From positions 304,501-368,500 of the forward strand of contig JAUIMM010000017.1 of NCBI GenBank assembly GCA_031769625.1: 64,000 nucleotides of DNA. The letters run 5' to 3'. The stretch's first letter is position 1, and each line of letters starts with the position of its first letter. The position numbers and the translations under genes were made by a program. Under the pieces are notes generated by a model. That model was given only the letters and a program-made list of their open reading frames with translations, made no database searches and was not told the DNA's origin. This document shows, piece by piece, positions 22,338-31,919 of the stretch. The stretch comes from Taudactylus pleione (taxonomy: Eukaryota > Chordata > Amphibia > Anura > Myobatrachidae).

Positions 22338-23335
22338 TATATATATATATATATACATACATATATTTTTTATATTTTAGATGTCCCCAGCGCCAACAGG
22401 AGAAAAATTAACACCCTTGTAACCCAGGTATATATAATATTTATAGTAGATCTCAGTGTATTGCACTCCTCTATTATAATAGGTGTCAGCTCTTATCAAC
22501 AAAAAGGCTGGTGGTGGCTAACCACCATAAATGAAATAGTGTACACAGGGGTTGAAACGTGAGCGACAAAAATGCTTAGTACACACTATTTAAATAATCC
22601 AATAAATCTATGAAAACACTTAGTAATACATATATAATGTTTTTGTTAAATAAATCATGAACACAAGCTCATAAATAAATGCAAGTATAAGTGCATAAAG
22701 TGCTAAGTGAATAATACGTAAATAATTTACAAACTGGCCTACAAGCATAAATAAATAATTAAAATGCAAGTGAATAAATAAGTGCTTAAAAAGTTAATTA
22801 ATAATTAAATAGACCCAAGAAATTGCCTTAACTAAATAAAGGGTAATGCATGATTGATAAAAATATATATATAATTTAATTCATAAACATGACACCTACA
22901 GTAATAAAAAACATAAACAAAGCACATAAAAATATATAACAAAGAATGATATCATAATATAATAATGGTTATAAAGATAAAAAGGAGGAGAGAACTGCAA
23001 TATGCTTATCTTTAGGTAAAAATGAGATTGAAGAGTTCATGGAGATGTGTAGTCAGCTTCCCAACGTGTTTCGTCAACCTGTGACTTCATCAAGGGGATA
23101 CTCCTTGGCTTGTAGGCCAGTTTGTAAATTATTTACATATTATTCACTTAGCAATTTATGCACTTATACTTGCACTTATTTATGAGCTTGTGTTCATGAT
23201 TTATTTCACAAAACATTATATATGTATTACTAAGTGTTTTCATAGACTTATTGAATTATTTAAATAGTGTGTACTAAGTACTTTTGTCGCTCACGTTTCA
23301 ACCCGTGTACTATATATACATATATATATATATGT
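22338..23335. mobile_element. Foldback element inserted in the ERV 3' LTR
   Basis: Two arms of about 200 bases, 22540-22735 and 23105-23310, are inverted copies: GTTGAAACGTGAGCGAC in the left arm and GTCGCTCACGTTTCAAC in the right. They surround an AT-rich centre of about 370 bases. The centre contains a hammerhead-like motif at 23061-23096, which points to a Penelope-type origin. The element has no coding capacity. It sits in TA-repeat sequence, so its edges are approximate. Confidence 0.75.
23061..23096 (-). ncRNA. Hammerhead-like motif in the foldback element
   Basis: Read on the minus strand: CCCC, TTGATGA, an extra A, a GTC...GAC stem II, CGAAAC and ACGTTGGG. CCC and GGG can pair as stem I around the GTT triplet. 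The core has U at position 3, giving a U-G pair with position 8, so activity is doubtful. The pattern is the same as at 306-345 and 2716-2756. Confidence 0.4.
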
Positions 23336-24213
23336 ATAACTCTGTCCATTAACACATACCCTGATGCACATAACGCACACACATAAACATATATGCATAC
23401 ACGTAGACGCTTATATGTGCATCCACTTGCGTACACATAGACGCCCACGTGCGTCCTCACATACATACGAACACTTCCTACATCAATGCACAGACACACA
23501 TATGCGAACGCATATGTATATAACGGTTCCTATTTACAATAAGTTAATAAAGAGTTATAAAAGGTATTATTATTTAATAATTATGATGTAATATGTACTT
23601 AAGTGAGAACTAAGGTTCACAATATAGTAGACATGTCATGTTTGGTACCATTCTAAATCCCTGTTTATTTGCAGGTTTCTAGTTCTATCGGCAAAGGATT
23701 TGCATCTTGCGTTCACTAGTTATGAATTGTAGGGAGTTATTGGTTAGAATGTAAATCTTTGTATGCAGTGTTGCAGTCAGCTTAAACCTGTTCTTCAGCG
23801 GGAAAAGACACACAAAGACTGTTGGGAGGCTGATCCATACCCCTGATTATACCATATGAACTGACCTATGACCTGCATCATACCAGACAGACCAGAAACA
23901 AGAACCAATGAAAACCTGTTTGCTTGTCTCTATTGTTATTGTTGAAACTTGTAAGGTATATAGCTTGTGTACTTTAGCTAGTATTCAGTCATGCCCAAGT
24001 GACCCCAGACATCAGTAGTGATGGCTGGAGACTGGATCCAGTGTGCACGCGTATGTATTGTTCTGTACCTTTGTATTTACTTGCTTTTTGCGCTAATTGT
24101 TTAGATCAAAGCGTGTTATACTTTTTTCTTGAATAATATAACTTTTTGTGCTTTGGAACCACAATTGGATTGGAAAGCAATTATTTCACTTTAGCGATTA
24201 AGGGGTATCAATA

Positions 24214-25532
24214 CCCCCAAGGGGAGGCCCGTCCCGTCAGGCTGAAGACTTGTCATCGGGTTTGTTTCCTGTTTCTTGGGCTCGGTAGTCTTTTTGAGGG
24301 CTGACTGTCTATGAAAGGGCTGACCCTTAGGTTTACCTTGGGGTCAAAAGGATGAGGTTCGGGATCCTGAAGAAGTAGATGCTGAAGGCAGACATGCAGA
24401 CTTAGCTGCTGCCAACGTATTTTGTCCAGGTCAGGACCAAACAAGATCTTACAATTGTAGGATAAACACTCTAATCCTTTCTTAAGAGTCCGCTCTCCAA
24501 GAGCACAGCCATAAGGAACAGCGAACTGACACCGCAGCAGCAGAAATCCTACAGGATAAGAGGGTGACATCCAAAGCAGCCTCGTTGATATATGTAGCTG
24601 AATCACGGAGGTTACCCACCAGAGCCACTTGATCTGTGGTAGCATCGGATGGAAAAGACTCCTCTAGGGAGTCTGCCCAGAACTCCATAGCCTTGGCCAC
24701 CCAGGAGATAGCCATAGCTGGCCTGGTGACTGCCCCTGAAAGAGAATACATTGACTTTAGACATACCTACCTTCCTATCCGTGGTAGCCTTTAAGCATGA
24801 AATGGATGGCATAGGCAGAGTAGCACTTTTGATTAAGTGCGTTACATGAGAGTCCACCGCAGGAGGTGAGTCCCATTTAGTGCAATGTTCCTCAGGAAAG
24901 GGATAAGCATGAGCCAGGCGTCTCTGAGGCTGAAATCACTTCCCAGGCAATTTCCACGCCACTTCCATGTGCTCCACTAGCTGATCAGATAAAGCAAATA
25001 CAGCAGTTCTTATTTCCATGAACAGCACGTTTGGACCGGGTAGCTGACGGTTCATCCTTCTCTATGACTAGGGCCAAACGGATAGCACGTATCAGAGCTG
25101 GAATATTGATTCTTGATTTGACTACTCCTCACGCTGAGAGGGCTCAGAGTCGTCTACCTCTGCCATCTCCCCGGTATCAGTGTCATCATCATCATATTGG
25201 GATAACGGCATAGGCTTTTTGGCCAGTCTAAGGGGTTTATCCCCCTGCAGCATAGCCTGGAGGCTAACAGAGGTGTCGGCCAGGGTCTACAACGCAGTAG
25301 AGAGCGTATCTACCCATGGAGGAGGCACAGACTGAACCTGCATTGGTGAAATCTGTAAAGGCAGGCCCTGAGAGGGCATAAACACCTGCTGTGTGAACCC
25401 CATCTGGGGAAACACAGGGGGTGTAGCCCACCGGCCCGCCATGGTAGTCAATGCCTGAGCAAAGTATGCCCATGGAGGCTCCTGCGAAGTGACTGGGATC
25501 ATAGAAGGACCTGGAGGATTATAACACCTCAC
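24214..25532 (-). pseudogene. DIRS copy 2 Gag-like protein, fragmented
   Basis: Minus-strand frames at 25532-25264 (YFAQALTTMAG, FPQMGFTQQ), 24857-24612 and 24751-24482 (MYSLSGAVTRPAM, WADSLEES, RDSATYINEAALD) match the Gag of copy 1 block by block. A basic, proline-rich C-terminal tail follows at 24220-24360. At least three frameshifts separate the blocks. The C-terminal region has the fold-type signature shared with the LAP2-alpha C terminus, as in copy 1. It lies directly beyond the inserted endogenous retrovirus. Confidence 0.75.
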
Positions 25533-26717
25533 ACATAATCCCTCTAAAAAACCCTGTCCCCGTCACCCAGTCCTGCAGCGCATGATTTGCATGACAGCAG
25601 GACTGGAGCGGAATCGTGCACATCATCCCCACTTCCAGACATAACAATGAGGGAAGTAGACAATGTTTGTGATAAACCACACAATAAATATATATATTTA
25701 AATGTGAGGCACGTAACCACCCTGACAACACTTGTATTGTAAGGGCTCAGAAAAATAAAAGGTAGAGTTATATTATCTGACAGAATGAGTAGAAATACAG
25801 ACAGCGCTAACATAAAGTGACATACAATGCAGAAATTACACCTGCACAGTGGCACTACACATCAACTACCCAGACTAGTTGTCTGGTAGGATATAGCGCT
25901 ACATATGCTGATCAGAGGAGAGGTATGTAGGGGGACCCAGGCTCTGCGTTCCCTGAGAGATCTGCGACTCTGCCAGGAGAAAATGGCCGCCAGAGACCCA
26001 GGCTCTGCGTTCCCTGAGAGATCTGCGACTCTGCCAGGAGAAAATGGCCGCCAGAGACCTCAGAATGGGTGTTCCTGTGTGAGGAGTGCTGCTGCAGCTC
26101 AGCCAGACCGCAGTGGAAAGGCGCGCTGTGCAGAGGGGAGGAGCCAGCTGTAAACAGGGAATGCTGCCTCCCCTACCCAACGTTTAACCCTCGGGGCGCT
26201 GGAAGCACAATTTGTTCGTACATTGCGCCCCAGAGTTTTTCCCCCAGCAGGTCTAAGTGGAAGCGCAGGTTTGGCTCCACCGCCGTCATCCCCCGGTCTG
26301 TCCCCAGAGGTCCGGGAGGAATGGACTGCAACAAGCGGATCACCACAAGCGGCGACTTACCATGCCTCCCCGTAAATCCGGCTGCAGTCCTGGGAGTTCC
26401 ACGGGGTATCGCTAGCACAGACCCCGAGCTCCTGCTGCGATCCCTGAACAGTACTGACATCTCGGCGCCGGCGGGGTGTTGGAGAGGCAGCGCGGACAAC
26501 CGCTATTAGAAGAAACTCTAGAAATCTTCAGGGACTGAGCAGCAGCCCCACTGCGTTATAGTGACCCAACTCCGGCAGGGCACCAAACTAAACTGAGGTG
26601 CCTCTGGCCCGGCGTATAGGGAGAGGCCCGATGCATCCTGGGAGATAAATAAATAACTGCGTGCTGCCCGGATATCCATGCCATCACCTAAACCCCAAGG
26701 TCTCCCTGTGGAAGAAA
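25533..26717 (-). other. DIRS copy 2 5' untranslated region and right inverted repeat
   Basis: This is non-coding, upstream of Gag on the minus strand. It contains a 61-base tandem duplication (25936-26057). The end near 26630-26717 (CATCACCTAAACCCCAAGGT) is the inverted terminal repeat matching 12010-12110 in the left end. Confidence 0.65.
25936..26057. repeat. 61-bp direct tandem duplication
   Basis: Two adjacent, near-identical units of 61 bases start at 25936 and 25997 with GACCCAGGCTCTGCGTTCCC and contain AAAATGGCCGCCAGAGACC. They lie in the 5' region of DIRS copy 2; copy 1 has no such doubling. Confidence 0.9.
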
Positions 26718-28689
26718 TAAAAAGAAGAAATAGAGAAATAAAGAGAGCTGTTAGGTTATAGCTCTGATGTGTGAGCGTGCGCTATGCACTCAGCTGCCTC
26801 TGCAGAAAACAGACTCTTAGGGAGCATGCTTCAGAGTGAGTCTAGCTGGGAATGAGCACCGGCTGTAATACTGCTCCCTAAGATATATACACCCCCTCAT
26901 ATATATATACATATATATATATACACCCCCTGATATAACCGCCTCAGCGGTGTCAATGTGCACGCCTGATCACCCGTAGTGTGCGCTATCCGTGCAAGGG
27001 TGCAGCAGTGCACTGCCGTTATAAGACCTTCTGAGTTATATGGGGATCAGGGGATACTGCAGGAGAAGCTGCATCTCTATGCCCCACCAGTTACTGATAA
27101 AATGGAGGGACTGTAAGCGCAGCGCTGCTTTTTGCGGCCAGAGTGCTGGGTGGGAGATTCTCTGGCCGGGGGCAGGTGTCATTTTTTTCCCCCCCAAACC
27201 CGGCGCCCGTGCCTTCCTTACCGGCGTGGCAGTGTAAATCTGACAGCCGCGCTTGCTAGCAGCTGAAGGTACCGGGTGCGGCAGTACAATTGCAGAGACC
27301 ACAAGCTGCAGTACAAGCACGCTGAGGGGGAGAGCCCGAATACAATTGCGGCCGCTGGTGTGCAGGACGCGCCAACACCGGCTGCTTTGGGCGGCAGAAT
27401 GTTATTCAGTGGTAGACAATTAGCTCCGCCCCCACTAGCTCCGGCGCTTAAACTGGGATGTGCCCTCCTATTAGCACCGCTTATTATGTCCCCTGAGGGA
27501 TTCGGTGGTGCGTGGGAAAGAGGTAGCAGCGTGGGTCTCTTCTAACAGTGACAGCTAGCGGCATGTCACTGAGCCCAGCTCTAACACCCACTACTCCTGC
27601 TAATCAGGAGCAGTGGTTATACTTACAGGCTGCTGAGCAGAGGGGGTGGCGAGGAACCCGGACACGAGCCAGTGTCAGCTGTGGCGAGTCCTCGCAGGGT
27701 CCGATGACTCCATCTGTGAGCCACGTCCTCAGGGTCACCTGACACAGGCTGCAATAGCCGTGGCGGTGCCCTCTGGCAGCTCCCCTGTAGTAGGCAGACT
27801 GCCACAGCTAGCAGTCTGCCCTTTCTCAATGTTAAAAGAACAAAAAGAAATGGCTATAGACAGCCTGATGTGCTACCGGCCCTCTCGGGAACATTTCTAA
27901 AACTGGGGCTGATGGGGCAGAGGGGGAGGAGCCAGTCACACTTCTAGATTATTTAAAATGCCAGGCTCTACTCTACAACCGTCTATACCCCATTGTCTAT
28001 GCTCCAGTGTCCCCTAGTGGATGAAGGAGAAATATAGATTACTTGTTGACAAATATGAACATGTTTGTGTACTAGAGTATTTCTACTGTAAACTCCATTG
28101 TGGAAGGGAGTTATGTACTATGCTATGAAGTAAGCTGTATACTGTATAAGGCATGAATTCATGCACATTTGTGTATCTGTCCAGTGCAGAAGGAATTGTG
28201 GTTTAGGTTTTGCCTAATTAACATAACTGACCAACAATTAGCAATATGCTATATAGAAGTATATTATGAGTATGATAACCTGATGTGGAAATGCTATTTA
28301 TGAATTGAAGATATTACACACACCATCTAAAGAATATTTTAAAATATTTTCATTATCAGTAAGCAAGAGCCATAACAATATCACTAAACATAATTATTTC
28401 TATTACATAACAAGTTTTGGGTGTTATCACATTTAATACAAATAGAGTGTGCATATTTTCTAGTGTGTACATGATCTGTCTGACATTGTATTTAAAACAT
28501 CACCTTTGATGATCTATAGGACGTATAATTGTTCAGATCGGACCGATAATTCAGTAGTGCGTACACTGGAAATTGAATGTTCTCAAGATTGTTTCATCAA
28601 GACTTTCAGATTGTGAGTAAAATGTTTCAGGTGTGTACTTACTTTAACATACTGACAGGCTGAACTGAAAGAAAACCAAATGACAAGTC
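26718..28689. other. Spacer: GC-rich then AT-rich, no gene recognised
   Basis: At 26880-26935 there is an AT/ACAC microsatellite with a repeated CACCCCCTGATATA motif. From 26990 to 27930 the sequence is GC-rich with short frames but no recognisable domain; it may be the 5' region of another decayed DIRS-like element. From 28030 to 28689 it is AT-rich without features. Confidence 0.4.
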
Positions 28690-29016
28690 TAATAGTGCGT
28701 ACACACGGTACGATCAGTCAGCGATAATGATATCGCTGACTGATCGTCCTGCACCTTCCCGGAGTGCTGGATGATCGATATTAATCATCCAGCACACCAC
28801 CAACCCGCAATAAACGATCGCGGGTCCCTATAGTATAGTTGGCCTGCATGCAATGGCGATGGACGATATCGTTATCGTCCATACATGCCTACGCATCGCA
28901 GGTCGTTGGTGGGTTGGAAGGGACCAAAAAATGCACGATATGGACGATAATGATATGATCGATGTCGTTATCGTTCATATAGAGCATTTTAATAATCCCG
29001 CGTGTACGCACCATTA
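28690..29016. mobile_element. Hairpin-rich MITE, copy 1
   Basis: Inverted termini start TAATAGTGCGTACAC and end in the complement of TAATGGTGCGTACAC. Inside are a perfect 16-bp stem at 28711-28746 (loop of 4), a perfect 12-bp stem at 28764-28795, a perfect 10-bp stem at 28859-28882 and a longer imperfect one at about 28939-28976. There is no coding capacity. The second copy, in opposite orientation, is at 42349-42656. Confidence 0.8.
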
Positions 29017-29054
29017 CAGAAAAGCAGTCTCCAAGTATAGGCACATCACACTGT

Positions 29055-29554
29055 GGGCCTGATTCAGAGCCGAACGCTCTGACCAGAGCGCTTGCTCTGA
29101 ATCAGGGCCCTCCTCCATGAAAATGGAGCGTCCCACAGCTATAGCGAGCGTCCATGATGATGGTCGCGATGGTCAAGACCATCGCGACCATCGGGCTTGC
29201 GACGGAGACCCTGCGGTAGGGTCTCGCTGCCGCAAGCCCTGGAGTGATTTTGGCTCTATCAGAGCCAAAATCACTCCCACTGACATCACTACTGATGTCA
29301 GTGGGGCCGGACTCAGACGGTAGGTGTTCCCATGGGAACGCCTCTGTCTGGCACCCACGCCCCCGGCACGCCCACCAAAGGGGGCGTGCTGTCAATCAAC
29401 ATCGACAGCACGCCCCCTTTGGTGCGAGACCCGGAGCGACGGAGAGCCCGTCGCTGTCCGGGTCTTGCGCATGCGCACGACGGAGCTCCCTCCGTCGTGC
29501 GCATGCGCAGTGGGGCAACATCGACCCGCTTGCGAGCGGGTCTGAATGACCCCC
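29055..29554. mobile_element. 500-bp MITE composed of consecutive hairpins
   Basis: The element is flanked by TGT on both sides (29052-29054, 29555-29557) and begins with the terminal repeat GGGCCTGATTCAGAGCC seen in the 599-bp MITEs. Its length is almost fully used by stems in series: 29055-29110, 29113-29128, 29159-29192 (16-bp arms), 29193-29239, 29241-29277 (17-bp arms), 29276-29305 (13-bp), about 29322-29342, 29374-29423 (20-bp), 29427-29465, 29466-29509 (20-bp) and 29523-29542 (8-bp). Its right end matches the last 70 bases of the 599-bp MITEs in layout. It has no coding capacity. Confidence 0.85.
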
Positions 29555-29772
29555 TGTGTACCTTATGAATCAAACAAAAATCACTCATGACAATATCAGG
29601 CAATTACAGTCTTATAAGTCAAGGAAGACTAATATATATGTAACACTACAAAGAATTCATAATTATATGAATATTCAGACAATGGAGGAGATTCAGCAAA
29701 AGATGGAATTGCAAAGCCGCAAACAAGCAGCTTTGTATTTCCCTCCTTGCTAATATCTTAAAGCAGCAGCCG

Positions 29773-29868
29773 GCATCACGCCTTCTGCAAGCATTAATGA
29801 TACGAGCTGCGTCCTTGCATGGGCATCACGCCTTCTGCAAGCATTAATGATACGAGCTGCGTCCTTGG
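29773..29868. repeat. Direct duplication of about 49 bp
   Basis: GGCATCACGCCTTCTGCAAG and the following bases to GCTGCGTCCTTG occur twice in a row, at 29773 and 29822. Nothing coding is present. Confidence 0.9.
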
Positions 29869-30822
29869 ATGCAGCATCGGATAATCTGTATGATGCTCGG
29901 CTGGCTGAGTGACCATGGGGTCACGCAGGCCAGCTGTCGCAGATGAGGTAAAGAGGCTAGGAAATCTCTGTCCGCCTTCAGAGATCCCGGCCTCTTCTCT
30001 CCCATTCAACTGCGGCGAAATGCCTCCATTTTGGGAAACACAGGCCGTCACTGCACCCACTCCGCCCAGAAACGCCAGCAGACTGTCAATCACTGACCGT
30101 GTGCTGCCGGCAATCTGACCTAATATCTACTGTATATAATAAGAGAGAAAGCGATCTATCTGTTTGTCCTTTATGCACGGCCAAAGTTTTGGACCTAACT
30201 CTACCAAATTTGGCATGGTGGTGTAGTTTTACCAGGATTAGGTTTTTGCCTAGGTTTCAACTTTTTCAGGGCCACACACTGTCACATAATCCATAAAAAT
30301 GGGGAGACACTTAAATTACACAGGTTCCAGGGCTGGCTCCAGTGGAAATTAGCAATCTGCCAAAAACCTGTGTGAAATCTACAAAAGCATCCTTTTAACC
30401 TCACAATCTGAGCAAAATTATGACTCATGCAAGTTCATGTTAAATTCAGAGTTAGTCCTTTTTAAAGTGACCATATATATTAGTCAGCCCTCTGTGTTTG
30501 CATGCATGGGCATAACTAGAACTTTGTGGGCCACATAGCAAGATCTTAAAAGAGCACGCCCAGAGGTAAAAAAACAAACCATACATTTGCCCCCACACAG
30601 AACCCATTCAGGTCATGCCACACAGTAGTACCACTTATACACATTATGCAATGCAGTAGCAGTGCCCTTTACAGATTACGCTACATAGTAATAGCGCCCC
30701 ATGTAACACATTATTCCAAACAATAGTAGTGTGTATAACAGCTAGTGTCTAATATAAACGTTTCAAAGAAAATAGAAATAAGAACAAGGTCTTATCAGGT
30801 TACTTATCAGTAAAGATTATAA
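29869..30822. other. Spacer, no gene recognised
   Basis: Only short unsupported frames are present. Around 30119-30300 the sequence has an AT start followed by AGAGAGAAAGCGATCTATCT and a GTTTTGGACC block, which resembles an interspersed repeat, but I cannot assign a family. Confidence 0.35.
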
Positions 30823-31002
30823 GGGGTATATTTACTAAAGTGCAGGTTTTTAGAAGTGGAGTTGTTGCCCATAGCAACAAATCAGATTCTAGCTATTATC
30901 TGCCAGAAGGTGCTAGTTAAATGATAAGTAGATATCTGATTGGTTGCTATGGACAAAAACACCTTCACTTCTAAAAACCTCACACTTTAGTAAATAAACC
31001 CC
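30823..31002. mobile_element. Short MITE (GGGGTATATTTACTAAAGTG ends)
   Basis: The 180-bp element has long inverted termini: GGGGTATATTTACTAAAGTG at the left, and CACTTTAGTAAATAAACCCC at the right. The interior is also largely self-complementary (TTGCCCATAGCAACAAATCAG against CTGATTGGTTGCTATGGACA), so the whole element folds as one hairpin. It is non-coding. Confidence 0.85.
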
Positions 31003-31919
31003 TACTAGTCCCTGAAATATGAGAGAGATTCAAGAGTTTCACTGTAACGTCTGACACATTTGGAATCTGTCCTGGATTCTGTCTCAAAGAGATTATAATT
31101 GTCCCTAAAACCTTCTAAGATTAGTAGCAAATTTTAGTATTACAAAAAAAAGTGAAATATGAGATTTTTTCCCCCTTTATTTGAAAGCTAATAAAGTGGT
31201 TTAGAAGGAAATTAAAGTAATGATTAATTTATCAAAAGCTTACAAAGGAAGGATATAACTTCACAAACACAATGACAGTCTTAACTAGGGGTGTGCACCG
31301 GCCACTTTTCGTGTTTTGTGTTTTGGTTTTGGATCTGGATCTTTCTTCGTGTTTTGGATCTGGATTGGTTTTGCCAAAACCACCCTTCCGTGTTTTGGGT
31401 TCTGGGTTTTGTGTTTTGGATCTGTATTTTTTTGAAAAAAAGCATAAAAACAGCTAAAATCACAGAATTTGTAGGTTTTTCTGCTCCTATGCTATTATTA
31501 ACCTCAATAACCTTAATTTCCACTCATTTCCAGTCTATTCTGAACACCTCACACCTCACAATAGTGTTTTTATGTCCAAAAGGTTGCACCGAGTTAGCTG
31601 GATGACTATGCTAAGCGACACGAGTGGGCGGCACAAACACGTGACCCATCTAGGCATGATACTGCAGTGGCAGACAGGATGGCAGTTTGAAAAACTAGGC
31701 CCCAAACTGTACATAATGCAAAGAAAAAAAGAGGTGCAAGATGGAATTGTCCTTGGGCCCTCCAACCCACCCTTATATTGTATAAACAGGACATGCACAC
31801 TTTAACAAACCAATCATTTTAGCGCCAGGGTCTGCCACACAACTGTGGCTGAAATGATTGGTTCGTTTGGGCCCCCACAAAACAAGCTGGCAATTAATCT
31901 GTCCCTGCACAAACTGGCT

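Larger units (their letters stand above)
21868..24210 (+). repeat. ERV 3' long terminal repeat, enlarged by an insertion
   Basis: It starts TGTCAAAGTC at 21868 and ends GGGGTATCA at 24210. It matches the 5' repeat up to about 22335 and again from about 23338 (CTCTGTCCATTAACAC). The intervening 1.0 kb is a foldback element inserted at the TA microsatellite, which the 5' repeat lacks. The repeat is followed directly by the resumed Gag region of DIRS copy 2. Confidence 0.85.
15251..24213 (+). mobile_element. Endogenous retrovirus (gamma/epsilon-like), defective
   Basis: Two long terminal repeats (15251-16639 and 21868-24210) flank a 5.2-kb interior with remnants of gag, pol and env in retroviral order on the plus strand. 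The repeats begin TGTC and end TATCA, and both are followed by ATA, so the right edge is uncertain by three bases. The short flanking duplication appears to be CCCC. Most of gag, the protease, the polymerase palm and the integrase core are missing and the remaining pieces have stops, so the copy is dead. The first 160 bases of the two repeats differ at about eight positions. Confidence 0.88.
11955..26717 (-). mobile_element. DIRS-type retrotransposon, copy 2, split by an endogenous retrovirus
   Basis: A second DIRS element has the same order as copy 1. The left inverted repeat and internal complementary region lie at 11955-12420, then tyrosine recombinase, RNase H, reverse transcriptase, Gag and the right inverted repeat near 26640-26717. 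The RT-Gag junction is interrupted at 15251 by a 9-kb LTR element and resumes at about 24214; copy 1 at 5890-5905 shows the uninterrupted sequence. The right end has lost about a dozen bases compared with the internal complementary region. All genes are broken. Confidence 0.87.

Noticed and set aside
24253..26700. Separate third DIRS element
   Set aside because: Its blocks are exactly those missing from copy 2, in the same orientation, and the break coincides with the ERV ends, so it is the other half of copy 2.
26990..27930. CpG island with a promoter
   Set aside because: The stretch is GC-rich, but no exon, start or splice signal follows, and similar GC-rich 5' regions occur in the DIRS copies. 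Left unassigned.
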